From an uncultured Devosia sp. (GTDB taxonomy: Bacteria > Pseudomonadota > Alphaproteobacteria > Rhizobiales > Devosiaceae): a stretch of 64,000 nucleotides of DNA. A model generated the notes under the pieces. The model saw only the letters and a list, made by a program, of their open reading frames with translations. It did not search any database and had not been told where the DNA came from. Where the stretch lies: NCBI RefSeq assembly GCF_913055165.1, contig NZ_CAJXJS010000017.1, forward strand, positions 1 through 64,000. The letters run 5' to 3'. Positions 8,763-18,337 of the stretch are shown here, piece after piece; position 1 is the stretch's first letter, and every line of letters begins with the position of its first letter. The position numbers and the translations under genes are program-made.

Positions 8763-10550
8763 ATGGGTTTTCAATTCTTCCAGGGCAGCAAGGCTGCACT
8801 GCACCAGGTCAATGCCGATACGTTAACCGCGCTCGATAGATCACTGGCCTTTATCGAATTTCAGCCAGACGGCACCATTATTTCCGCAAACGAGAATTTC
8901 CTCGCAGTGATGGGTTACTCCCTTGAGGAAGTGGCGGGACGGCATCACCGCATGTTCGTCGACCAAACCTATGCTGACTCAGCAGAATACCAGGCGTTCT
9001 GGTCCAAACTGATCGCAGGAGGGTTTCAGCAGGCCCGCTTCCGACGACTAGGCAAGAACGGCAAAGAGGTCTGGATCGAGGCTTCCTACAACCCCTTGGT
9101 GGGCGCGGATGGCAAAGTCTATCGGATAGTCAAGGTTGCCAGTGACGTGACCCAGCGCCATCACGACTCTGCCGATGCGCGCGGCCAGATTGCTGCAATA
9201 TCGCGCTCGCAGGCGGTCATCGAATTCAGCCTTGATGGCACCATCCTTACGGCCAACGAGAATTTCTGCCAGGCGTTGGGCTATCGGCTCGATGAGATCA
9301 AAGGACAGCACCATCGCATCTTCGTCAGGCCGCAGGATGTGGCTTCTCCTGCCTATGCGGAGTTCTGGCAAAGGCTGAATAGTGGCCAGTACTGGTCTGA
9401 CGAATATCTCCGCATCAGCAAGACCGGCGAGGAAGTGTGGATCCAGGCCTCGTATAACCCGATCTTCGACGGCAATGGCCGACCCTACAAGATCGTGAAA
9501 TATGCGACCGACATCACCGCGCGCAAAGCAGCAGTTCAGGCCTTGAGCGCAGCGTTGGGATTGCTGGCGGAAGGCAATCTCGGATGCCGGATAGATGGCA
9601 CCTTTCCTGGTGAACTGGAACAGGTCCGCGCGGCATTCAACGAGACCATTGACCGGTTCACCACCATTGTCCGCGAACTGAGGCAAACCTCCGGCGCCCT
9701 GCGGGCTGCAACAGGTGAGATCCTGGCTGGCGCGAATGATCTTGCCGAGCGCACCACGCGACAGGCCGCAGCTATTGAAGAAACCAGTGCGGCCGTCGAG
9801 CAGCTGTCGCAGACCGTGGCGGCCAACGCAAAGCGGGCCGACAGCGCCCGCACGAATGCGCGCAGCGTGTCCGACGGGGCAGAACAAGCTGGCGCGGTGA
9901 TGGGTGAGGCCAACACCGCCATGGAAGCGGTCACCGCCCAGGCGGCCAAGATCTCGAACATTATCGGCCTGATCGACGATATTGCCTTCCAGACAAATTT
10001 GCTGGCCCTCAATGCATCGGTGGAAGCGGCCCGCGCTGGAGACGCAGGCAAGGGATTTGCCGTTGTAGCCGTCGAGGTGAGACGGCTCGCCCAGTCGGCA
10101 GCGAGTGCATCAAGCGATGTGAAGGGCCTTATCGAGAAGTCGGCCGAAGCTGTGACGCAAGGATCTCGCCTGGTGGCTTCGGCAACAGAGCGCCTCAACT
10201 CGATGGTGACCCGAGTGCAGGAAAACGCCCAGCTCATGGAGGAAATTGCCCAAGCCAACAGCGAGCAGGCCAGTGCCATTGCAGAGGTGAATACCGCCGT
10301 ACGGCAGATGGACGAAATGACCCAGCACAATGCTGCGCTGGTGGAAGAAACGAACGCCGCGATCGAGCAGACCGAGGGTCAGGCAAGCCGCGTTGATTCA
10401 CTCGTTGAAGTCTTCGTGTTGGAGAAGACAAATGCCTTTGTCGAAAGGTCGTCTCCTGCCACGGTTCAGGGTCTGCCCAACACTAGGTTCGCTAAGACCT
10501 ATCCAACAAGCGGGTCCAATGCCCTGTCTGCCGATTGGGATGAGTTCTGA
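8763..10550 (+). CDS. Soluble methyl-accepting chemotaxis protein with two PAS domains
   Basis: 595 residues with no membrane segment. Two tandem PAS domains (about 25-135 and 145-255) share FxPDGTIxxANENFxxxxGYxxxEI and the EVWIxASYNP-to-IVKxAxDIT region; such pairs often bind haem or flavin and sense redox or oxygen. A short HAMP-like linker follows, then the receptor signalling domain with the conserved hairpin tip [18 protein letters not shown] and [15 protein letters not shown]. The chain ends WDEF, resembling the C-terminal tether pentapeptide that recruits CheR and CheB. It presumably signals in the cytoplasm to CheA/CheW. Its stop overlaps the start of the next small gene by one base. 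No other chemotaxis gene is in the window. Confidence 0.9.
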   Translation: MGFQFFQGSKAALHQVNADTLTALDRSLAFIEFQPDGTIISANENFLAVMGYSLEEVAGRHHRMFVDQTYADSAEYQAFWSKLIAGGFQQARFRRLGKNGKEVWIEASYNPLVGADGKVYRIVKVASDVTQRHHDSADARGQIAAISRSQAVIEFSLDGTILTANENFCQALGYRLDEIKGQHHRIFVRPQDVASPAYAEFWQRLNSGQYWSDEYLRISKTGEEVWIQASYNPIFDGNGRPYKIVKYATDITARKAAVQALSAALGLLAEGNLGCRIDGTFPGELEQVRAAFNETIDRFTTIVRELRQTSGALRAATGEILAGANDLAERTTRQAAAIEETSAAVEQLSQTVAANAKRADSARTNARSVSDGAEQAGAVMGEANTAMEAVTAQAAKISNIIGLIDDIAFQTNLLALNASVEAARAGDAGKGFAVVAVEVRRLAQSAASASSDVKGLIEKSAEAVTQGSRLVASATERLNSMVTRVQENAQLMEEIAQANSEQASAIAEVNTAVRQMDEMTQHNAALVEETNAAIEQTEGQASRVDSLVEVFVLEKTNAFVERSSPATVQGLPNTRFAKTYPTSGSNALSADWDEF

Positions 10551-10894
10551 TGCATGAGTCGCACCGGCGAGGCACGTTTGGGCCCATATCGGCCATCGAG
10601 GGCAATTTGATCCGATTGGCCGACCCGTCAGAGGGGCAGCCACCGGATCAGTTCATGGCATTTGGTCAGTTGGCGGAGCAGTCGGCCACCATTGCGGACC
10701 TTATGCTTCAGCTCATGTCTGAGCTTGAACGGCTGGAACCGAAACATACGCCATCGAACGCGGTGGATCGCGCTCGGTTGGCGACCGAACGGTTCGTGGT
10801 GAACCTGGGCCAGACTGCCCGGGCCCTCGAGCGGTTTCGCCCTGTTGATGCCTGTGGGCGTCAGGCGAGCTCATCTGAAAAGAAGGTAGAGTAG
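10550..10894 (+). CDS. Small protein coupled to the chemoreceptor, unknown function
   Basis: A 114-residue soluble protein, mostly helical (QFMAFGQLAEQSATIADLML, then a second helix around RLATERFVVNLGQTARALERF). I do not recognise the family. Its ATG overlaps the chemoreceptor stop by one base (TGATG), so translation is probably coupled, which argues that it is real and works with the receptor. Its last 34 bases overlap the end of the convergent ROK-type gene (10861-10894). Confidence 0.6.
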   Translation: MHESHRRGTFGPISAIEGNLIRLADPSEGQPPDQFMAFGQLAEQSATIADLMLQLMSELERLEPKHTPSNAVDRARLATERFVVNLGQTARALERFRPVDACGRQASSSEKKVE

Positions 10895-12036
10895 AGCGGT
10901 CGGAGGGCGGCTCCCTTAGCCGGGGCCAGCGCTCCCGCCAGCCCCCTCCTGATCACAGGGGGGCTGGACCAGGCGAAGTCCGCCAATTGCGAAGAAAGCT
11001 CAGCGGCGAGCGCGTCAAGAAGGTCTCCGGAGATACTGCCGTCCAGAACGACCAGCGGAAGGTCCAATCCATCGGTGCTGGTTTGAACGGCCGTGGCAAG
11101 GGCTTCTCCAGCCCTCTCCAGCCAGTGAGCGGTGACCTCTGCCCGCGAGCCTCCTCCCCTTGCGACCGCCTGCATCCACGCGTGCCCACCAACCACGTCA
11201 TAGAGGCGCTGTTGCTTGGATTTTGGGCCGACCCTTGTCCGGCCCAGTGATCCGTAACGACCTTGCGGCGCAGTCCAGAGCCGCCCATCCAGCAGAAAGC
11301 CGGATTGAATGAATCGATCGACAAAGAGATAGAGGTAATCCGCGGGCCGTGGTGGCGGCGTCGCTGCAAGCTCGCCCCACGCGCCGGCGCTACCGGTCGA
11401 ATAGGTCGACACCGGCACCTCGATGCGCTGTTCCAGCTCCACGCGGAACGCCCTCTCGTCCCAGGGAGCCTGATGCTCGCCCATTACCATCAGGCACAGT
11501 TTGTCAAAGTCCACCGGGACGGCGACACCAAGCCCGACCAAGTCAGCCGAGTTCTTGCGTGCAGCCACCCGACAATGCTCGAACCCCCGTGCTACGGCGT
11601 CCGCCACGTGGCCATAGGCGCATTGGGAGATGTCAAATTCACGCTCGGCCAGAATTTTGCCGCCCAGCGAGCGAATGAAAAGATAGCAGGTGCCGAACCC
11701 GATCTGGCACCCTGCGGAATACGCGCCGTCGGGATTGAGGAAGAGCGCAACACCAGGCTGCCCACGCTTGCCGCGAACGCGCTCGCCTTCCAAAATGAGG
11801 TTTCGGATGGTCAGCTCCTGAACCAGCCGGGATACCGTGGCGGGGCTTAGGCCGGTCGTACGTGCAGCGTCAGCGGACGTTGCGCCTGGCTGCGACGCGA
11901 TCGCTGTGAGAACCGCCCGCATATTGAGCTCTTGAATAGCGCTCGGATCCTGTCTTGCAGGTCCCGGCTCGAAAATCATCCGTCGCAAAATGTCGCTCCC
12001 CAGCGAAACTTCCCGATAGCACACATATTTGGACAT
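10861..12036 (-). CDS. ROK-family transcriptional regulator
   Basis: About 391 residues. An N-terminal MarR/winged-helix domain (AIQELNMRAVLTAIASQ, then GLSPATVSRLVQELTIRNLI and the GKRGQPGVAL wing) is followed by a ROK fold related to sugar kinases (VGLGVAVPVDFDK, VVLDGSISGDLLDAL). The cysteine-rich zinc motif of classical ROK proteins (CGxxGCxE) is absent; the corresponding region reads GRYGSLGRTRVG, so this is a divergent member without the structural zinc. Sugar effector unknown. Start is uncertain: ATG 12036 is used; ATG 11979 (MIFEPGPARQ) is equally plausible and the frame is open to 12219. No strong ribosome site favours either. Confidence 0.82.
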   Translation of the reverse strand: MSKYVCYREVSLGSDILRRMIFEPGPARQDPSAIQELNMRAVLTAIASQPGATSADAARTTGLSPATVSRLVQELTIRNLILEGERVRGKRGQPGVALFLNPDGAYSAGCQIGFGTCYLFIRSLGGKILAEREFDISQCAYGHVADAVARGFEHCRVAARKNSADLVGLGVAVPVDFDKLCLMVMGEHQAPWDERAFRVELEQRIEVPVSTYSTGSAGAWGELAATPPPRPADYLYLFVDRFIQSGFLLDGRLWTAPQGRYGSLGRTRVGPKSKQQRLYDVVGGHAWMQAVARGGGSRAEVTAHWLERAGEALATAVQTSTDGLDLPLVVLDGSISGDLLDALAAELSSQLADFAWSSPPVIRRGLAGALAPAKGAALRPLYSTFFSDELA

Positions 12037-12385
12037 TTGCCAACCGCATTCGCTTTGTGGAGAGAACCAGGTGGTTTTACTTTTGGGAAAGGACAGGCGT
12101 CGAATCAAATTAAGTTTCATCATGAAACGTAATGGCAATGTGGCGGCGTCAGCGGCCTTCAGTGCGCTTGGTACCCGAGAAAGCCCGTTAGGTGGCGTGC
12201 TCTTCAGGCTCCACCCCATCTAGGCACCGCCTTGCTCCCTCTGGAACACTGGCATTTGCCGCGTTCTGTCGAGGGTGTTGCGCGACCTGTCGTTTGGTCG
12301 CGACTGCCCCCTCCGTGGCAGAATTGATTAAAACCATAACAACCCGAAAACACTCCCTTTACTGGAGCGGGTTTAGCTTGGGGGC

Positions 12386-14248
12386 TTGGAAAATCTGGGG
12401 ACCAAGAAGTTGGCGGGCGATACAGAACTATTGCTCCGTGTGCAGACCGAAGTCTTGGAGGCTGTGGCGCGGGGCGAGGACCTGACGGATGTCGGCAACA
12501 TACTGTGCCGTCGTGTCGAACAGTTCGCGCCTGGCGCCATCTGCTCCATCCTCCTGGTGGAAGACGGCAAGGTTCGCTCCCTGGCTGGACCCAGCCTTCC
12601 CGAGAGCTATTGTCAGGCTGTAGATGGTGTCGCTGTGGGACCTTGTGCAGGCTCCTGCGGTACGGCGGCCTGGCGGGCAGAACCGGTCATGGTGACCGAC
12701 ATCGAAACAGATCCGCTCTGGGCCGATTACAAAAGTTTGGCCCTGCCTCTCGGCCTTCTGGCCTGCTGGTCCAGCCCCATCCGCAACAGTCAGGGCAAAG
12801 TGGTTGGCACCTTTGCACTTTACTTTCGTAGCCGGCGCGGGCCGAACGCGCTGGAGCGGCAATTGGTCGACACGTGCCTGCATCTTTGCGCGCTGGCGAT
12901 CGAGCATGAACATGCGCGCGCCACCAACCACCGGCTGGCCTATTTTGACGCGCTGACCGGCTTGCCCAACCGCGGCCATTTCAATGCCGCCCTGGCCGAG
13001 CGCATCCTGATTGGGCGTCCCTTCGGGTTGATCCTGCTCGACATCGATCATCTCAAGCAAGTCAATGACAGTATCGGACACGCCGCCGGTGACACCCTGA
13101 TCCGCACAATTGCGGAGCGCTTGAGCCGATGCGGCTCCGATATCCTGGCCTGCCGCCAAGGGGGCGACGAAATTGCCTTGCTGGTGGATCGGTGCGCTGA
13201 TCATGCTGTGCTGGAGACCGTGGCCCAGCGGGTCTTATCTGCGGTCTCGGGCATGGTCGAGGTGGGCGATCAGGCCATTGATGCTCATGTCACCCTGGGC
13301 GGTGCCGTATTCGGCATTGATGGCACCGACTCGGACACATTGTGCCAGAACGCCGATTTCGCCCTCTACCAGGCCAAGCAGACCCATCGCGGCGGCTATG
13401 TCGGTTTTCGGCCCAATTTGCGCACAGCCATGGTTGAACGGATCGCGATCGTCCGGCAGCTCGGTACCGCCATGGCGGAGGCCCGGATCGTACCGTACTA
13501 CCAGCCCCTCGTCTGGCTCGAAACCGCCGAGATCGTCGGCCTGGAGGCGCTGGCCAGGATGGTCATGCCCGACGGCACGGTGGTGCCGGCCAGTGCGTTC
13601 CACGACGGTCTCAGTGATCCGCGCATCGCCTATCAATTGACCGGCCTGATGCTGGAGCATGTCGCCCGCGACATTCGCGGCTGGCTCGACGCCGGAATCG
13701 CCTTCAAGCATGTCGGCGTCAACGTCTCCACGAGCGATTTCCAAAGGGGCGATCTCGCCGAGCGAATCGAAAACACCTTCGCGGCCAATGACGTCTCTCT
13801 TAGCCATGTGGTGCTGGAGGTGAACGAATCTGTCTTTGTCGGTGGCAGCGACCAGACCGTGCCACACGCTGTCGAGGCCTTGCGTGAACAGGGGCTGCTG
13901 GTGGCGCTGGATGATTTCGGCACCGGCCACGCCTCGCTTACCCATCTGCTGAGCTTTCCCGTTGATATCATCAAGATCGACCGGTCCTTCGTGGCACGTC
14001 TGGGATCGGACAAGCCGAGTGGCGTCGTCACCCGGGCAATTTTGGACATTGCGCGTCAACTCGATATGCGCGTCGTTGCCGAAGGAATCGAGACAGCAGA
14101 ACAGGTCGGCATGCTGCGCGACTACGGCTGCTCAATGGGGCAGGGTTACCTGTTCTCGCGTCCGGTTCCGCTAGCCGATACCACGCGCCTGCTGCAGCTC
14201 TTCTCCCAAAAGCCGATCGACACCAGTCTGATTGCGGCGGCCGGTTGA
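12386..14248 (+). CDS. GAF-GGDEF-EAL cyclic-di-GMP enzyme
   Basis: 620 residues from a TTG start preceded by a G-rich tract. An N-terminal GAF domain (about 20-170) contains GPCAGSCGTAAW, typical of GAF sensors in this class. The GGDEF domain (about 180-345) has FDALTGLPNRGHF and LLDIDHLKQVND but its signature is GGDEI at 259-263, with an extra residue before it and no RxxD inhibitory site, so cyclase activity is doubtful. The EAL domain (about 350-605) looks complete: GLEALARM, GVNVS, EVNES, DDFGTG, IIKID, AEGIE and GQGYLF, so phosphodiesterase activity is likely. It is soluble, so the GAF should sense a cytosolic cue. It is divergent from the ROK-type gene. Confidence 0.88.
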   Translation: MENLGTKKLAGDTELLLRVQTEVLEAVARGEDLTDVGNILCRRVEQFAPGAICSILLVEDGKVRSLAGPSLPESYCQAVDGVAVGPCAGSCGTAAWRAEPVMVTDIETDPLWADYKSLALPLGLLACWSSPIRNSQGKVVGTFALYFRSRRGPNALERQLVDTCLHLCALAIEHEHARATNHRLAYFDALTGLPNRGHFNAALAERILIGRPFGLILLDIDHLKQVNDSIGHAAGDTLIRTIAERLSRCGSDILACRQGGDEIALLVDRCADHAVLETVAQRVLSAVSGMVEVGDQAIDAHVTLGGAVFGIDGTDSDTLCQNADFALYQAKQTHRGGYVGFRPNLRTAMVERIAIVRQLGTAMAEARIVPYYQPLVWLETAEIVGLEALARMVMPDGTVVPASAFHDGLSDPRIAYQLTGLMLEHVARDIRGWLDAGIAFKHVGVNVSTSDFQRGDLAERIENTFAANDVSLSHVVLEVNESVFVGGSDQTVPHAVEALREQGLLVALDDFGTGHASLTHLLSFPVDIIKIDRSFVARLGSDKPSGVVTRAILDIARQLDMRVVAEGIETAEQVGMLRDYGCSMGQGYLFSRPVPLADTTRLLQLFSQKPIDTSLIAAAG

Positions 14249-14281
14249 GCTATCTGATCGCCGAGGGCGCCAGTCGTCGCC

Positions 14282-14449
14282 CTACATCACCAGGCTGAGC
14301 AGGATCGCTGTGATACCAACCATGCCCAGGGCACTCAGCCCGGCAGCGGTGAGCATCATGCGGATCCGCTGCAGACGCGCGTCATAGCCGCTCACATACT
14401 GCAAGCGGTTTTGCGCCGTCCCCTGGTAGCCGGAATCGATTTGCGTCAT
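14282..14449 (-). CDS. Small membrane protein, 55 residues
   Basis: Reading from ATG 14447-14449 gives a 55-residue protein beginning MTQIDSGYQG, with a basic helix around QRIRMM and one hydrophobic C-terminal segment (LTAAGLSALGMVGITAILLSLVM) that should span the inner membrane. GAGGGT lies eight bases before the ATG as a good ribosome site. Function is unknown. A perfect inverted repeat GCGTTCC-AG-GGAACGC at 14470-14485 lies just upstream and could be a regulator site. It converges with the cyclic-di-GMP enzyme gene. Confidence 0.6.
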   Translation of the reverse strand: MTQIDSGYQGTAQNRLQYVSGYDARLQRIRMMLTAAGLSALGMVGITAILLSLVM

Positions 14450-14667
14450 CGGGGTACCCTCACCGTCAGGCGTTCCAGGGAACGCTGCTCACTTGCGGGC
14501 GGCCGCCTTATCGGGCCGTTTCTCACCCAGTCCGGAACACGATACGCTCTGCTGGACGGCAGTGAAGCGAAGGCTGCAGGCGCAGTTAATTTAGTTCAAA
14601 TGCCAACCGACTTCATCTTGTATGGAAGATGTTGAAACGGCCGGACGAACATGGCACAACCACCGAC

Positions 14668-16086
14668 ATGACCCAGCCAAGCCATCTGCATCCCGACCGT
14701 CTGTTTCCCGCCGCCGAACCGGCCCGCAGCATCGCCCGCGAGCTCTATGCCGCCGTTCGCGACCTGCCGCTGATCAGCCCCCATGGTCACACCGATCCGG
14801 CCTGGTTTGCCCAGAACGGCCGCTTCGCCAGCCCCACCGCGCTGTTTCTGACGCCTGACCATTATGTGCTGCGCATGCTCAGGAGCCGCGGCATCTCCTA
14901 TGATGCGCTTGGCATTCCCCGCAAGGACGGTAAGCCGGTCCAAAGCGATGGACGCCAGGCCTGGCGGCTCTTTGCGGAAAACTATCACCTGTTTGCCGGC
15001 ACGCCCTCCAAGACCTGGGTCGATCACTCGTTGCATGCGGTGTTTGGCATCACCGAGGAACTGTCCGGGAAGACGGCCGACACCATCTATGACGCCATCG
15101 ACGCGCGTCTGGGCGCACCCGACCTGCTGCCACGCGCCATTCTCGAGCGCTTCAAGGTGGAGGTGATCGCCACCACCGAATTCGCGCTCGATCCGCTCGT
15201 TCATCATCAGTCAATGGCGGAGCAGGGCCTGATCGGCCAGGTGCGGACGACCTACCGGCCAGACGATGTCACCGACCCCAGCCGGGCGGCAATCGTCGAG
15301 AACCTGCACAAATTCGGCGAGTTGACCGGCGAAGACGTCAGCAATTGGGATGGGCTGATCAACGCGCATCGCAAGCGCCGGGAATACTTCCGAAAGCATG
15401 GCGCTGTTGCCACCGACCATGGCGTGCCCACCGCCAATACCGCCGATCTCGCCGCAGGCGACAAGCAGGCCCTGCTCGACAAGGTCTTGGCCGGTCGCCA
15501 CGACGCCAATGACGCCGAACTCTTCCGCGCCCAGATGCTCACGGAAATGGCCCTTCTGTCGGTGGAAGACGGCATGGTCATGCAGATCCACGCCGGCTCG
15601 CGCCGAAACACCGATCCGCTGCTGTTCGCAGAGCGTGGCGCGGATCTGGGTGCCGATATTCCAGGGCCAACCGACTATGTTGGCGGCCTTAAGGCACTGC
15701 TCAGCCGTTGCGGCAACGAGCCGAACCTCAAGATCATCATGTTCGTGCTCGACGAGACCACCTATGCCCGCGAATTGGCCCCCATGGCCGGCTATTGGCC
15801 CTCGCTGATGATCGGCCCGCCCTGGTGGTTCCACGACAGCCCGCAGGGCATCCGCCGCTATCTCGACCAGGTCGTGGAAACTGCCGGCTTCTACAATCTC
15901 GCTGGCTTCAATGACGATACCCGCGCGCTGCTCTCCATTCCGGCCCGCCACGACGTCTGGCGCCGCGAAGTCAGCGGTTTCCTCGCCAACTGGGTCGCCG
16001 AACATCGCCTCAGCAGATCCAGCGCCGAGGAAATCGCCCGGCATTTGAGCTATCAAGCTGCGAAAGACGCCTACAAGATCAGGTAA
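14668..16086 (+). CDS. uxaC: Glucuronate (uronate) isomerase
   Basis: About 472 residues, the normal UxaC length. It interconverts D-glucuronate and D-fructuronate (and galacturonate and tagaturonate), first step of hexuronate breakdown in the cytosol. Recognisable are LISPHGHTDPAWF, with the metal-binding HxH of the amidohydrolase fold, the DHSLHAVFGI stretch, MQIHAGSRRN and WWFHDSPQGIRRYL. I prefer ATG 14668 (MTQPSHLHPDRLF), matching the usual N-terminus; ATG 14629 is in frame but has GGAAG directly against it. No other uronate gene is nearby. Confidence 0.93.
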   Translation: MTQPSHLHPDRLFPAAEPARSIARELYAAVRDLPLISPHGHTDPAWFAQNGRFASPTALFLTPDHYVLRMLRSRGISYDALGIPRKDGKPVQSDGRQAWRLFAENYHLFAGTPSKTWVDHSLHAVFGITEELSGKTADTIYDAIDARLGAPDLLPRAILERFKVEVIATTEFALDPLVHHQSMAEQGLIGQVRTTYRPDDVTDPSRAAIVENLHKFGELTGEDVSNWDGLINAHRKRREYFRKHGAVATDHGVPTANTADLAAGDKQALLDKVLAGRHDANDAELFRAQMLTEMALLSVEDGMVMQIHAGSRRNTDPLLFAERGADLGADIPGPTDYVGGLKALLSRCGNEPNLKIIMFVLDETTYARELAPMAGYWPSLMIGPPWWFHDSPQGIRRYLDQVVETAGFYNLAGFNDDTRALLSIPARHDVWRREVSGFLANWVAEHRLSRSSAEEIARHLSYQAAKDAYKIR

Positions 16087-16199
16087 TCTCAGGTCAGGGG
16101 AAGTCCAATCAAACACAGTCCGCCCCACTCCCACCATCTTTACCCGCCACCTGCGTGAGAACCGTCGAATCGTAGCCACGCTTCTGCTCTAATGGCGCC

Positions 16200-17051
16200 A
16201 TGGTGAATCAGTCTCCTGTCGAAACCGCGCTCAGCCGCGCCATGATCCGCTGGTCCCTGACCAAATCCGTGCCGGTGGCCGAAACGCCGCGCAGCTGGGT
16301 CTTCCGGGTGGAACAGAATGGCCGCAATTTCGCGGCCATCAAGATTCTCAAACCGGCCGTGTCGCTGGAAGAGGGCAGGGGGGCTCGCCTTCTCTCCTGG
16401 TATGGCGGCGATGGCGCTGCAACGGTCTTCGATATCCATGGTGACACCATATTCATGGAATGGCTCGATGGCGGCACGCTGGGCGATGCGGTCCGCGCCG
16501 GTCGCGACGAGGAAGCCAGCATTGCCCTGGCCGGTGTTGTCGGCAATCTTCATCGGCCCCGAGAGGACGCGCCGGACGATCTGGAGCCATTGCGGCAGCG
16601 CTTCGAGGTGCTGTTCGAGACCGATGTGCGGGCCTGGCCCCACACCGCCCGCGACCTCTATGCGCGCTGCGCCGGTATCGCGCTCAAGCTGTTCGACAAG
16701 CCCATGCCGCAAATTCCGCTGCATGGCGATCTGCACCACGACAATATCATCTCCTCCGACCGGGGCTGGTTGGCTATCGATCCCAAGGGCCTGATCGGTG
16801 ATCCGCACTATGAATTGGCCAATGCTTTCCGTAATCCCGTGGGCGCTGGCAAGCTGGCGGCCGATCCACGGCGCATCGCGGCCATGGCGGACATATTTGC
16901 TGTCCGGCTGGGTCTCAACCGCAAGCGCCTTCTCGGTTTCGCCGCCGCGCATTCTGGCTTATCGGTGTGCTGGGACCTGGCTGCAGGAAACCCCATCACC
17001 GCTGACCTTGCCATTCTCCCCAATCTCTTGAGCGCTTACGACCAGGCCTGA
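16200..17051 (+). CDS. Aminoglycoside/streptomycin 6-kinase-like phosphotransferase
   Basis: 283 residues with an APH kinase fold: N-terminal lobe with AAIKIL (ATP lysine) and FMEWLDGGTL hinge, catalytic loop HGDLHHDNI and metal-binding AIDPKGLIGDPHYELAN, all as in the APH(6)/streptomycin 6-kinase family. The family phosphorylates streptomycin-like aminoglycosides, but many chromosomal homologues have unknown substrates, so resistance should not be assumed. The next gene follows five bases later in the same direction. Confidence 0.82.
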   Translation: MVNQSPVETALSRAMIRWSLTKSVPVAETPRSWVFRVEQNGRNFAAIKILKPAVSLEEGRGARLLSWYGGDGAATVFDIHGDTIFMEWLDGGTLGDAVRAGRDEEASIALAGVVGNLHRPREDAPDDLEPLRQRFEVLFETDVRAWPHTARDLYARCAGIALKLFDKPMPQIPLHGDLHHDNIISSDRGWLAIDPKGLIGDPHYELANAFRNPVGAGKLAADPRRIAAMADIFAVRLGLNRKRLLGFAAAHSGLSVCWDLAAGNPITADLAILPNLLSAYDQA

Positions 17052-17056
17052 TATCC

Positions 17057-17563
17057 ATGTCCATCCTCTCGCGTCGCGCAGTGCTGTTTCTCGGTTCGGC
17101 GTCTCTGCTTTCGGCCTGCGCCTCGACCATTCCGCCGCTGCCGGCAAAAATGTCGGACCGGCCCGAGGACCTGACCCGCGAACAGATCGTCTCGACGATC
17201 AACGCCGTCCGCCGGGCCAACGGCGCCGGGCCCTGGACCTATAATCCGGCGCTGGAAACCGCGGCGCGGGCGCAGGCGCGCCTGATGGCGGGTAAGGACA
17301 CGCTAAGCCACAATCTTGGCACCACCCTGCGGCAGCGCGTCACTGAGGCAGGCTATGTGCTGGCAGTCGGTGAAAATGTCGCCAAGGGCTACAAGACCTT
17401 GCCCGCTGCCATTGAAGGCTGGCTGGGTTCGCAGGGCCACCGCAACACGCTGCTCTCCAATCGCTTTACCGAATTCGGCCTGGCCTTCGCCCGGACCAAT
17501 TCGGGCAAACTCTATTGGGCCCTCATCGCCGGTGGCCCGTTCGAGGCCTGGGTGCAAGCCTGA
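17057..17563 (+). CDS. CAP/SCP-domain lipoprotein
   Basis: 168 residues. The N-terminus is a lipoprotein signal with lipobox LLSAC around residue 21, so it should be anchored in the envelope. The rest is a compact CAP (SCP/PR-1-like) domain: INAVRRANGAGPWTYNPALE, then LSHNL with the conserved His, AGYVLAVGENVA, and GSQGHRNTLL with the second His. Bacterial CAP proteins are extracytoplasmic and mostly of unknown activity. It starts five bases after the phosphotransferase gene and converges with tlyA. Confidence 0.85.
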   Translation: MSILSRRAVLFLGSASLLSACASTIPPLPAKMSDRPEDLTREQIVSTINAVRRANGAGPWTYNPALETAARAQARLMAGKDTLSHNLGTTLRQRVTEAGYVLAVGENVAKGYKTLPAAIEGWLGSQGHRNTLLSNRFTEFGLAFARTNSGKLYWALIAGGPFEAWVQA

Positions 17564-17602
17564 ATTCGGCGCTCCGTCTCGCAGGAAGTCAGGCGACGGG
17601 CG

Positions 17603-18337
17603 TCATCTGCGGTCGAACACCAGCACTGTCTCGACATTGCCGTCACCGCCGGCAATTGGAGACACAATTTTCTCCCGCAGGGTGAAGCCCCCGGATTCGA
17701 CGAACCTGACCACCTCCGCCAGCGCCCGCTCGCTGGCCATACTATCTGTCACGATCCCACCCTTGCCGACGAATTCGCGGCCGACCTCGAATTGGGGTTT
17801 GAACAACAGCACAGCTTCCGCCTGCGGTCCGCACAGGGTCAGCGCCGGTGCCAGCACTTTGGTCAGGGAGACGAAGCTGACATCGGAGACGAGAAGGTCG
17901 ATGGCGTCGGGGATGATTTCACTGTCCAGATCGCGCGCATTCGTGCCTTCAAGGCTTGTCACGCGCATATCGGAGCGCAGACTTTCATGTAGCTGGTCGT
18001 GTCCGACATCCACGGCGAAGACCCGCTTCGCACCGCGCTTCAGCAACACCTGCGTGAAACCGCCTGTGGAGGAACCTACATCAAGGCAAATCTTGCCGCT
18101 AACATTGATCCCTCCGGCATCCAGCCCGGCAATCAGCTTGAGCGCCGCGCGGGACACATAGCCGGCCGCCGGATCATCCAGCGTCAGCTCATCCTCGGGT
18201 CCCACCATCTGGTTTGGCTTTTTCGCCGGTGCACCATTGACGGCAACCGTGCCCCGCAAGATGGCGTCCCGGGCCCGCGCCCGGCTGGGCATCAGCCTGC
18301 GCTGTTCCAGAGCCAGGTCGAGCCGGACGCGGCTCAC
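17603..18337 (-). CDS. tlyA: TlyA-family rRNA 2'-O-methyltransferase
   Basis: 244 residues from a GTG start. An N-terminal S4 RNA-binding domain (RVRLDLALEQRRLMPSRA to GTVAVNG) precedes an FtsJ-like SAM methyltransferase: ICLDVGSSTGGFTQVLL binds SAM, VFAVDVGHDQL holds the acidic ribose contact and DLLVSDVSFVS and LFKPQFEVG complete the active site. TlyA methylates ribose in 16S/23S rRNA; older annotations call it haemolysin. Its GTGA start overlaps the stop of the SCO1 gene by four bases, making it the last gene of a four-gene operon. Confidence 0.92.
   Translation of the reverse strand: MSRVRLDLALEQRRLMPSRARARDAILRGTVAVNGAPAKKPNQMVGPEDELTLDDPAAGYVSRAALKLIAGLDAGGINVSGKICLDVGSSTGGFTQVLLKRGAKRVFAVDVGHDQLHESLRSDMRVTSLEGTNARDLDSEIIPDAIDLLVSDVSFVSLTKVLAPALTLCGPQAEAVLLFKPQFEVGREFVGKGGIVTDSMASERALAEVVRFVESGGFTLREKIVSPIAGGDGNVETVLVFDRR

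Noticed and set aside
16200-17051. Acquired antibiotic-resistance gene
   Set aside because: The APH-like kinase has normal local composition and no mobile element beside it; chromosomal homologues often have no known resistance role.
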